From NCBI GenBank assembly GCA_001910725.1, contig MJGA01000009.1, positions 744,001 through 808,000 on the forward strand: a stretch of 64,000 nt of DNA. Direction: 5' to 3'. The DNA is from Phanerodontia chrysosporium. Taxonomy: Eukaryota > Basidiomycota > Agaricomycetes > Polyporales > Phanerochaetaceae. Shown here piece after piece: positions 21,766 through 31,981 of this stretch. A model generated the notes under the pieces. It saw only the letters and a list, made by a program, of their open reading frames with translations. It made no database searches and was not told the origin of the DNA. Position 1 is the stretch's first letter. Each line of letters opens with the position of its first letter. The translations under genes and the position numbers were made by a program.

Positions 21766-23381
21766 CTACAAGTCAATGATTAGTGGAGAACCCGACCCAT
21801 ATCGATGCCTACACTCACACCAAAGAGACGGTACAGTGACGATGTGCTCGTTCAGGTGCTGCAGCTCATCGTATGTGGGAGGCAGAGCGGCGATAGGGCG
21901 TGCGCCCTCCGCGAACATTGTGCAGATCTCCACTGGATAGGCGTGGGGTAGCACGTCCTTGCTTGGCGAGAAGCCGGGCACAGTAGGCGGGGAAACTACG
22001 ACAGTGTACTAGGTTAGGGCGTCAGCGAACCCGCAGTGCTATGAAAAACCGTGACCTAGGCTCACGGTGTCGCTGTACAGTCCGAGGCGGGTCGTCGGAT
22101 CGAGATTCGGGAAAAGGTGAATCTCCCCGGCCAGAAGACGTTTGTCCGGGTCGTCCGAAGGACCAAGGATCCATACTGCCTTCTGTACCTGTAACACGCA
22201 TGTCACCGTCGGCCTGCGCGCCACGGAGGCCAGAGGCTTATGCCAGCCCGTGGACGACTCAGGCATGTTCCCGCTGAATATCATCACGTCGTAGCCGCAC
22301 TCGCAGATGCGTCGCAGTGTGACGTTGATGTTGCTTGGCGACGACAACGCGGTCAGCAGCTCACCGTCAGAGCAGGAGATAGAGAGATGGAGAGGGATAT
22401 GGGTTCCGCGAGTGTACGACAACTGCGAATATAAGTTAGAGGCGCTGCACAACAGAGATCATCTGACCCACGAGTACTTACAGGTTTCGCCAAGGAGAGC
22501 TGTAGGTGGCATCAGCAGCGCATCCTTGAACGATGTAATAAATAATTCCATACATTGTATGTCACTTCGACGCTGTGACCGGTGGACCCTGGCCATGGAA
22601 GACAACAGGTGGCGTCACCTGCCATCCAGCTGGATCTTGCTCCGGGCCTGGTGGAAGGATCTCTTGCTGGTATGCAAGCTGACGCGATGGCGAAGGGGCG
22701 TTCGGCTGGCTCTTCGTAATATACACGATCAGGGTGCTTAGGCTGTGATTTCCATACATTAGGCAACCACCAGGCGGTTCTGGACATCGACATACTTACT
22801 TTTGATCACGGTGAAGGAGCGATCCATGCTTAATGGAGACTTCGAGCTTGTAGGCAATGTTCACGATAGACCATGCGCTGGTGATGGAACTTGGCAATGG
22901 ATAGGATGTCGTCTTCCCTTCTTCGTCGGGCAGATCGACAGTCTGTGGAAGCTCCAGGGAAAAGGGCCAGCTGAACATTCCCTTCAACTTTCCTTCGTGC
23001 GTTCCTGGGTATGCCCGCAGATGACCGACTTCTTGCGCTGGCCATAGGATGCGGGTCTCCCGCACAAACTCAGGAGACGTGCTGGCGTTTCCGGTAAGGC
23101 TGCCAGTGAACTGCTCCGGAGCTCAGCAATAGCACATGTTATATTCGTACTATATCACTCACACTGAGATTGATAGATTTGACGTGAGTCTCTTCTTCTA
23201 GATCGAGGTCGAAAGAGCCTTGTACCCGCTCTCCCTGAACAATATGCGGAACCGACTCAGGAGCAACAGGTCTGCTTTGCACGCGAAGCGTCGCCCAAGC
23301 TTTACCGTCCTTGTGGATCAAGGGGTAGGAAAGGATGACATGTCCGGGATGAGGGTGTGTCGTATCGTCGGCGAGAGCCAT
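21766..23381 (-). CDS. Arrestin-like protein B (frame broken once)
   Basis: Same exon plan as copy D, on the opposite strand to A. It starts MALADDTTHPHPGHVILSYP and continues LIHKDGKAWATLRVQSR, QGERVQGSFDLDLEEETHVK, FSWPFSLELPQTVDLPDEE, QLAYQQEILPPGPEQDPAGW, the micro-exon LSLAKP, LSYTRGTHIPLHLSISC, VQKAVWILGP, LLAGEIHLFPNLDPTTRLGL, and the ending YPVEICTMFAEGARPIAALP. Between VVFHGQG and VEVTYN (about 22566-22582) the frame needs one added base; otherwise the exons join well. It may be functional if that is a sequence error. Its 5' end faces the relic and copy C. Confidence 0.7.
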
Positions 23382-24549
23382 GGTGTCGTTGGCGTATTGC
23401 TCGTATGGTTACCGTGGCCTGCCTCCACATATATACTCTCGGATGAAAGTCCGTTTTCGACATTGAACCGATGCGACCCAATCAGAGCCCCAGAAACCGC
23501 TGCGGGTGTCAGAGCGCAACGGCTTGTGAGAACAGCTCGGGTCATCGTCAATAATGGCTTCATACAGTCCACGCCGGCATGATAGCGAATGACAGATGGA
23601 TGTGCGTGCCTGGAAGGTCCCAAGAATAGCGGTACGTAATGTCGTACCCTCAGCATGAGCGTTCGTACATAGTATCATACCTGGATGTTCAAAACCTAAA
23701 CACAAACGGCACGAGAAACAGACAGAATATTTGAGACGTCGCGATCAGTCGAAGACAGCAGACACGGCGGGCGTGGCGGCCAACTTGACGGTCGGGGAGC
23801 GTGACAAAACCTGGTGGTTCGCGACGTGATGTCACAAAGGTCACAAAGTACCCGTGCTCGCGGCGCGGTTCGCTTTTGCTCTGAGTCTCTCCGGTAGTAT
23901 GCGGGAGAAAACCTAGAATACGACATCTTGTCCAGCGAAAATGCATCGGACTCTCACATGCACTCACGCTGCAGGTATAGAGATAGTCACCACGTCGGTG
24001 CAGTGAGTCTCCGTTTCAAAACTCGTGTCCGACATCGACTCATGCTCTTCGGGGAGGTCCAGTACTCTGATTGGTTGCCAGCCTCGCGAAGTTCCACGGA
24101 TGCTGCTAAAGGGTGCTCTTTATTGCCCCTTAAGCAGCAGAATGACGCGCCTGGCCTTTGTTCCGTGCTACTCAGGCTGCGGAAGCGACCCGCGCACCTC
24201 CGGCCAGTAGGGCAACAAGGCACTGCAACGGGATTCACAGGCTGAAAAGGCTGGAGGCCAAGCCTGTTAGGAAAGTGATGCTCGTCCCATATCTGCGGGT
24301 GCGCAGCGCGGTCTCACAGCGGGGAGAGGCGGCTTCTCACCATGGTGACAGGAAGCATTGGGCCCGGTCAATCAGTCTATGCAAACCCTTGTCGAAAACA
24401 CCGAGGTGACGCCTTTCCTACATACGCAGCAGCACTCTAATGACAAGCATGCACAGCAAGAAAACTCTTGCACTCTCGACGACGCGACATTGGGACTAGC
24501 TATACTCGAGATTCACTCTGAACGCAGCCAACTGCAGCCAGGTCCATGT

Positions 24550-24672
24550 TATGCCTGGCGTTCTCCATTACAGGAGAAGATGATAGCCCCGGTAGTCTGG
24601 TGTGATTCCCACTCCACACCGACAATCGTGGCGGAACGCCACGACATGCGGAACGCAAAGATAGTCTACACG
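24550..24672 (+). pseudogene. Arrestin-like exon relic
   Basis: A short plus-strand stretch reads EKMIAPVVW then AERHDMRNAKIVYTV, resembling the third exon of the intact copies (TPPVV ... VEITYT). No neighbouring exons of the family are recognisable, so this is at most a decayed fragment. The similarity is weak and judged by eye. Confidence 0.3.
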
Positions 24673-24759
24673 GTCAGGGTCTCCACAGCAAAATTCGAAT
24701 TGCTCTGCTCCTCATGCTCATTCGGTACGCCTCCGAGCTTACACTAGCCCCGTGGCCGT

Positions 24760-25823
24760 GAACTGATGCTCTCTGACAGCTCAGGTAGAACATCCTACTA
24801 TTGCACTATTCAGATTTCCCTGTAAGGTACCGCTTCTGCGTCTGTGGGTGCTTCATCGTCTACAGTGGTGGAGGAGGTTAAGCGTGTGAGGCGATAGTCA
24901 CTACTGAGACTAGTATCACACAGGACACAACCGTGCGCGGTTCTATCAACCTGCTTATAAACTGTCTACAGAGCGGCTAACTTGGACATCCAATAGGTGA
25001 CTCTTCGCTGCGGGCCGGGGCAACCTCAGGTCATAGTTTCGCACCTTTGGACTTCAAAGTTCCGAATTTGACGGGCTTCGCGCAGGATACCGCTTGAAGT
25101 AGTCTCCTGGTGCCTGTAAGCCTCGGTCGGCGGGACGGCGGGTCCGGATACCTCTGTGCTAAACAATCGTGAGATGCTCAATGTCCATCTTGGTACGAGT
25201 GTCCGTGCCATTTGTCCCACCAAATTGTTGACGCGTTTGCACCAGTGCTCCCTTCGCGCTGCTCATCCCTACGCCGAAGGCACCCCTTGGGAACCCTTTC
25301 TTGCTGTCCAATTAGTCCATCCCTGAGGTTCCGCTCGCGCGCGGGCATTATCTCTGTCAAGTTATCTTGTACTTCCATGGCACCAGCGCATTCATATCCC
25401 AGGCTGTCAGCGCTACTGTGTCGATAGCAATGCAGCGACCATGTGCGACAGCCGGCGCTCATCCGTCAAAGCAGGTATACGAGGCACAACCTAACTCTGC
25501 TCAGTTCCGTGGCGGAACCGTTTCTTTGGTCTGTCCGCCGGTTCTTATTGGCCGGGGCTAGCTGTGTGCTCGCATGCGCACACGCTATTGCAAAGGTGTG
25601 GTGGTATCACGGATGGCTTGCAGATACGCTGCGCAGTATCAGAGACGGTGATCCTTAGCTGGTGAGGCACCCATATCATCTCACCAGATCCACCCATCGC
25701 GTGCAGCGGGCGCCGTGGTGGACCGACGACGAATCAGGAAATGTCAACGAATCAACAAGGGAGGGCTGGGTTTTGCTATAAAGATGATGCGAGCGCACAT
25801 CTCGAAGGCGAGCCCAAGTAATC
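24760..25823. other. Intergenic, no supported gene
   Basis: About 1.06 kb between the arrestin relic and copy C. Reading frames here are short and lack any family pattern. Confidence 0.4.
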
Positions 25824-26572
25824 ATGGATCAATACACCGAGTTCAACCACCCATCCGCACAGGCGAACCCCCCACCAGCGGCGCTTGCGCAAGGACAACC
25901 GGTCACTCATTCGTACTCCCTAAAGGACAAGCATGGGCATGCCTGGGCAACGCTGAACTTCACTTGTCTCGAACGCCCCGAACTCGGGAACAAGCACCTT
26001 CCGTACATCCTCGAGGGCGAGACCGTGACGGGCTCGGTAGACCTCGACCTGCCCGAGGAGAAGACGATCAAATCCGTCAAAATCTCTGTGCGCATTCCTT
26101 ACCTTTATATGTTAATGAGTGCACTCACCGCTCGTACAGCTCGTAGGCGAGCAGCCGACAAACCTCGATCTCGAGGCTGCCGAGTTCGTCAAGGTTACCC
26201 AGGTCCTGTGGCCTGCCGACGGCTCGGACGCATCCTCCAGCCATTCCAGCCTGATAGGCGGGGGCCACAAGCTGAAGGGGCAATACCACTGGCCGTTCGA
26301 GCTTGCGCTTCCCGCAACAGCCGAGTACGTGGGAGAGGACGGGAAGAGAGCGACGCGCACCCTTCCGAGCTCGTCCCATGCTGCGGACAACAAGGTACAC
26401 GTCGAGTACCGTGTCAAAGTCACAATTCATTACGGCACATTGCTTCACTTCTCGGACGACAGGTGAATACGTCGTACCGTTCTTGTCCTGGCCCGGCTGA
26501 CGTGCTTCTAGCATCGATACCGACATTATCTATTTTGCTGGCACTCCTCGGGAGGAGGGAAGCCAGAGATAA
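25824..26572 (+). CDS. Arrestin-like protein C, C-terminally truncated
   Basis: Three exons (25824-26087, 26140-26462, 26512-26572), introns 52 and 49 bp, 215 residues against 447 in copy D. It begins MDQYTEFNHPSAQANPPPAA and keeps the whole N-terminal arrestin sheet: VTHSYSLKDKHGHAWATLNF, YILEGETVTGSVDLDLPEEK, KLKGQYHWPFELALPATAEY and YRVKVTIHYGTLLHF. The third exon reads only IDTDIIYFAGTPREEGSQR and then TAA, where the intact copy continues for more than 200 residues. The frame is clean throughout, so this may be a stable single-lobe arrestin or a 3'-truncated duplicate. Confidence 0.72.
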
Positions 26573-27455
26573 CGAGGAAATGATTATATGTGAAAAATGA
26601 GTTGTATCATATATGTATTATACAGGCGTATACGAAGAAGACCTATGCCCGAGACGAGGAGTCCTGGAATGTCACCAGACTTCAAAGCGTCTTGCGCAGA
26701 TCGTTATCTCACGACTAACACGTGACCTCGATCATGTTCGACATGTGACGCTCTCCTGTCGTCTTTCCACCATATTCAAAGTTTACTCGACACCTTTGCA
26801 CTTGTTATGCCGGACTGCGACAGACCATTCATTTAGGTTTACCGGCTGCTTGGTAACTAGCATCTGTAAGCAAAGCGATAACTTGAACCGCCGCGGTAGT
26901 ATCCAACTTTGCGGAACGCGCTCAAGGCCCCGTCATTGCTGCCATTATTGAGAAGACGCAACCTGTCCAGTGCACGAATCTATCGCTCATTTGCTGAGAT
27001 GCCAGTCTGCAGGGCGAAGACGGCCGTGAGTAATGTCACGCCGTATGGTTGATGAACTCACGCTGACCACATCTACCGCTGCCAGCGCAGTCTGACGTCT
27101 GGAGCAAGCAATGATTCTCAACATCTCGCATTCTCGGGGCTTTATACCTACCGGTATATCGTTGACGACATAAGCAAACCGTGTTCGCCAGGTATAAATA
27201 TGACAACAATCCCCAGTGCTTGCCTCCTTCCGCAGCGACACAATGGGCTTCAAGGACGACGCACCGGTGTATGTAATAGATGACGAGAACATCGTTCCGT
27301 GAGACGCGGGTAGCGCGTTTGTATTTGTACAATACCGGTCTTGGCAAAGCACGTGTAGTACTATGGGGTCAGAGAAATGATAGAGTACACAGAAGTCAAA
27401 TAGGGGCGTGTATGATTCTGGAGTTCCTGAGTTTCATCGAAACAAACATCTCGAG
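26573..27455. other. Intergenic with a short orphan first-exon-like ORF
   Basis: About 0.9 kb between arrestin C and the MFS stop. The only noteworthy item is at 27192-27302: a TATAAA-like box (GGTATAAATATG) about 45 bp before an ATG that opens a 19-codon frame (MGFKDDAPVYVIDDENIVP). A donor-like GTGAGA overlaps its end, but no second exon could be found. Confidence 0.35.
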
Positions 27456-29842
27456 TTATAGCTTTGCGTGTACAGCATAGAGACTTCTGTTGCGAATGCG
27501 CTCGCCGTAAAACCAGAACAACCAGGGCCTAACACCACAAATCTGTTAGTACATCCCGGAATGACAGCATCGCGAACGACGTACGCAGGACAGCCCAACC
27601 CGATACCGATGACCGCAATGAGAGTGGTGCCCTTCCCGTAGCCAAGTGCGTCAAACATTGCGGGCGCAAAAAGAGGAAAGCCAAAGCCGGCCATCGAGCA
27701 GAGGAATGTTACGGCCGCGAGCGCTGCGCAGAGGGTCAGCAAATGGCGTGCAGCACAGGGATCAGTTCATGTACCGGAAGCTGCGTGCAAGGTGAACGTG
27801 TCGACAACATACATTGTGACGCACTGCGAGGTCAGCACTGTCCCCATACCAAAAATAAAGAAACCCTGGAGATGTCATTGTCAGCTTGTCGGACACAGAG
27901 AGGATCGAGTGTGCTTACGATGTCAACTGCGATCCATGATTGGTGGGTCTCAGCAGACCATCCCGCGATTAAGATGCCAATCGGGAGCAGTATCGTACCG
28001 AGCATCATCGGGGCTGACCGAAATCGGTACGTACGCATGACAATCACAACTCGATGGACTCACGGAGACGATACTCAGGCTTGCCCTCGCTTTATACTTC
28101 CTCTTCAGCCACGCATATGCGGTGTCCATCGTGCGTGCGTTGAATTGGGCCATGATCGAGACTCCAAGTCCTTGCGACAGGTAGTGCAAGCCAGAGATGC
28201 CGACAGGCTCCTGATATACGGTCAAAAAGATTGGAGAGATTGTGGTCACGAAAACTTCGGCACATCAGGAAGTGCTAGACTTGAATAGACCAGGAACTTA
28301 CGATATGTCAGCCCGTACATGAAGGCAAAGTAAATCCCTAGGAGCTGGACGATTGGTTCTCGCAAGAACAGGGTGAAGGGTGTAAGGAGAGCTTCTCTCG
28401 CGAAGGTCCACCACCTAAGGCAAAACGCAATGTTAAACAGGCAGCTTTTCTTGCGTCCAGAACTTACCTTCCATCATCTACCGTTTCGAATGTCGTACGA
28501 AGTCGTACCGTTTTCCCCTCAATTTCATTCATATTCCTGGTGACGCGCTTGAGTTTCCGCTTGAGAAGCACCGGGGCATATGCTGATAACTAAGGTGTCA
28601 ACGCCGGGGCATAGTTCTCGGAGTCGACGCAAAGCATACTTTCTCTTAGGAATAGGAAACCAAGGATTTGTACAGCAACAGTAGCTATGCTGGTGGAATA
28701 GAACTACAAGACGGCAGCAATCATTCACTGGGCTTTGGAGTTGATTGTACGCCACGTACCACCCATCGCCAATCCGATTTCTGTCCCACCCACTGCGGTA
28801 TACATGAGACCCCTTATAGGTAGGAGATATCCTCAAACACTTACTGCGCCTGTCAACGGGCCGATGAATGGGCCTAAGAACCGAGGAGTGAGTGCGAGTC
28901 GATCATTTGAAAGCACGATCATACCAACGAGGGGGACCAGCCCGTACACCGCCAACGCCTGTACAAGACTCGTGTTGGTGGACAGAGGTGGATGTTATGA
29001 TCACTATCGCCCACCTTTCCCCGATGCTCTGGCTTGAAGCAGTCGCCAATGACCGCACCACCAATCTACGCAGTCTTAGAATCTGTGTGACGCCCAAAAC
29101 GTTGCTATGCTCACCGAAAGTGGTGCAGATCCCCCAATACCAGCCAAAAATCTGAATGCAATGAGCTGCCCGGTCCCTTGCGCAAACGCACAACCAAGAT
29201 TCCAGGCTACCATGCAATAGATCAATGTGTGCTTGGCAATCGACAAGGAGCCAATGCGTACCAAGGTACCAGAGATTCGAAAGCTGCAATACGATAACGC
29301 GGCCATATATTTCACTCAATGGACCGAGAAAGAGTGGCCCAACAGCTGCAAGAGCAGGTCAGCGGATCGCAATACTCTGTACGACACACGTGACCTCGCA
29401 CCATACGCCAGTAGGAATGAAGATGTAGTCATAGCGGCGACGACCGAGCTGTGGATATCGAACTGGCTCGCAATCTGGTCGGTGGCGGGAGAGATCATAG
29501 CTGAAGACACGGGGCTGATAAAGAGGAAGCCAGAGACGACGAGGGTGACCGCCCATTTCCTGCTGGCCTGCCAGCTGGTAGATGTCAATCATAATCAGAG
29601 CAAAGCCAGATGTAGAGGGCGCACGCACTTTCTAGGATTTTCTGAGTCATCTGGGCCATCCCAGTCGACAATGAGCAGGTCGGAATCGCATTTGTCGCTC
29701 AGCTCTTGGTTGCGCGCTGTCACCTCTGCGGAAGCAGTGGGCCCAAGGCGGAATGATTCGATATCGGACAGTCCAGTCTCGGCGGCGACAACGCCACGGC
29801 CTTACAGTCATGGCGATACGGAGCGCTGTGTTTGGAGGTCAT
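27456..29842 (-). CDS. MFS transporter, DHA1 (drug:H+ antiporter) type
   Basis: Predicted 12-span plasma-membrane exporter of the fungal multidrug/polyamine group. I traced 15 exons and 14 introns of about 45-80 bp. Landmarks in order: VDWDGPDDSENPRNW just before the first helix, KWAVTLVVSGFLFISPVSSA, AYAVGPLFLGPLSEIYGR (motif A region), GQLIAFRFLAGIGGSAPLS, IGGAVIGDCFKPEHRGK, LVPLVGPFIGPLTGA, RWVFYSTSIA, RETYAPVLLKRKLKR, LREPIVQLLGIYFAFMYGLT, FGFPLFAPAMFDALGYGKGT and a WLFWFYGERIR end. The ATG at 29842 (MTSKHSAPYRHD) is one base out of frame with the acidic N-terminal region that follows, so the start is provisional. It may belong with the adjacent accessory genes rather than with ATP12. Confidence 0.82.
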
Positions 29843-30666
29843 AGTAATTGTGGTCGACCTGCAAGGCACAAGGAGGCAAGGCACGAGGTGAGAAGGGCGG
29901 CATAAACGTGCTCAAGCTTCTAGATGTCATCTTGTGTGCACCTGCCACCATCCTGGGAGAATAGCGACGCGCAGAGAGCAGCTGCATGGATCATGAGAGA
30001 TTGGCGCTGCACTGAGGAGCATATGCTTCTCCTCGGAGAAAAGCCGTTGTTGACATGTCAGGGCAATGCTGCAGCACATAGTGCATGCAGTGCCACGCAT
30101 GCTTGAACGTAGAGGACGTTCAGGACTCTGGCGAGCTAGACTTACGTGACCTAGACCCCACGACGACGGCATCTCTAGAGAGTCGCCGTGAGAGTACATA
30201 TCCGGGTTCCGACATAGTCGACAGACGGATCGTCGTGGCAGGAAGGCCGGATTCAAAGGAGGATTCTGCGTGATGGTGAATCAATAACAGGCAGATTTCC
30301 GGTCGCCTCCTCAAGTAGACGGAAGTGGTTACCGTGCAGACGACTTCCTCGAGCGAGTCGACTTGCAGAGTGAAGCCGTGCTCCCCGCTCAATTGCTCTA
30401 GTGGCGGGAAGGTTTCGCGTGCACTCCCCCGTAGACTTCGAACGTGAGAGGATAGATGTTCATCTGATCTCGTCCATCGAATTTTAGGTCAGACTACGAC
30501 CAGAAGCGCAGACTTAAGGCAAGGGGTCATATTAAGCTCTGGGCGGTGTAGTAGTGCGCGACGAGCGGTCCCTCTGCGTTGGTGAACTATAAACGCGCTG
30601 AGGGCTGGATCACCGTTCACAGGCGGCCGATCTCAACGATGTGAAGCCGTGTACGATGACCCTAGC
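29843..30666. other. Intergenic, no supported gene
   Basis: About 820 bp between the MFS start region and the ATP12 stop. Frames of 60-110 codons exist on both strands but overlap each other and carry no domain pattern. Confidence 0.4.
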
Positions 30667-31791
30667 TCAAAGGTGGTGGTTTGCCAGTAAGCATGCCGCG
30701 CTTCCGAGCTGGCGACGAACGTCGTGGAAGTCGACATCGTGCGCTGCAACGAACATGGGTTAGACGTCTGAAGCCCTGCGAACGGCGCACTCACAGTCTT
30801 CCACCTCGCCCCATTTCTCAATCTGGCTGTTGACCTCGACGTGAGATGCCTGCGCAGCCTGCTCCGCGGTGATGTGCTTCTTTATGAGTGCCAGTCCGAT
30901 CAGGAAGGACTTTGAAGTGTATGTCGCGCGCTCCATTGCTAAGAGGATGGAGCTCAGTATCGCATCAGAAAGCAGATTGGGTAGCACTCACCAGCCAACT
31001 CCCACTCGTCCATCTGCTCAAGGACTTTGCGGAAGGCAGAGAATGTCTCCGGGGACTGCTTGGGGACAGAAAAGCCAGTTGTGACATTGATTTGAACATT
31101 GAACGTCTCGCGCGCCCATGCAAGCAATGGCTCCCAGTGTTGCTTCTGCAGTGCGACAAGCACCTGCGGCTCGGAAGCGTGGAAGCAGATAGTGTCCGTC
31201 TCGAGGTACTTCAGCAGTTGCTCGTGCACCTGGGCGCGTGTATCTTCCTTGGGATTGCGGAACGCATCAATCGCTCGCGACGCGAGGCTTGTCTACAGTA
31301 ATCCTTCAGCTTCATCCTCGGGAGATCGATCGGAGCACGCCGGAGGCAGGCGCACCATGGGAAGTGAGTGCTGCTTGAGCAGAGTCTCCTGGTTATCCCA
31401 CTCCGCTGCAATAAGTGTGGCAGCGAGGGCCTTCTGCTTCGGCAACAACAAGGGGTTTCCAGATGGTGTTTTGAGGGCACGCTTGTCGAGCGTGACGACA
31501 AGGTGGTCCTTGCTAACATCCGAGGCTGGTGTCGACGCAGACGCGGTGGACGGGTTCGGTCGCGCTTCTATTCCGACATTCTTCCAAAAGCGTTTTAGCG
31601 TAGCCTGGGCACCTGAGAACCGAAGTAGGTGGTAAAGCTGCGTCGTTGTGAATCTGTGCAAGCAACCAGCTGAAAGCAGACGTACGGTTCGTGGCAGTGA
31701 CAGCTGGTTCGCTCGTCGCAGCCGTAGCTTGGGTCCTGGCACCCCTCAGAGCAGGGCCTATCGCAACTGCTTGCCTCGCGAATCGAAGCAT
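30667..31791 (-). CDS. ATP12: Mitochondrial F1-ATPase assembly factor ATP12
   Basis: Chaperone that binds the F1 alpha subunit during assembly of mitochondrial ATP synthase. Five exons (31791-31686, 31612-31356, 31292-30992, 30938-30795, 30743-30667), 294 residues. The N-terminus MLRFARQAVAIGPALRGART is an Arg-rich amphipathic presequence. Family blocks are LKRFWKNVGIE, VTLDKRALKTPSGNPLLLP, LAATLIAAEWDNQETLLK, LPMTSLASRAIDAF, TDTICFHA, KQHWEPLLAWARETFNV, SKSFLIGLALIKKHITAEQA and VEVNSQIEKWGEVEDSHDVD. All junctions keep frame. It is divergent from MSH3, with 190 bp between the two ATGs. Confidence 0.94.
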
Positions 31792-31981
31792 GCTGCGAGG
31801 TTGTAAACGAGAGAGGGAGAAGGTGGGAGTGCGGAGGAGAGCAGAACGGAACCCTAACCCCACGCCAACGCGTCACGTCGGAAACGCGTTACGCGCTCGT
31901 AAATGAGGGCGTCGCCGTCACGCCTCCTCGGATTGCTCCCGTTCGTCCTTCTTGCTCTCTCCCGTGCTCGAACGAGGTGGC
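31792..31981. promoter_or_regulatory. Shared divergent promoter, ATP12 / MSH3
   Basis: Only 190 bp separate the two start codons, and both genes are confidently placed. There is no clear TATA box; the interval is CG-containing and includes several ACGCGT-like sites (ACGCGT at 31867-31872). In yeasts ACGCGT is the MluI cell-cycle box of DNA-repair genes; use of that factor here is a guess. Confidence 0.5.
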
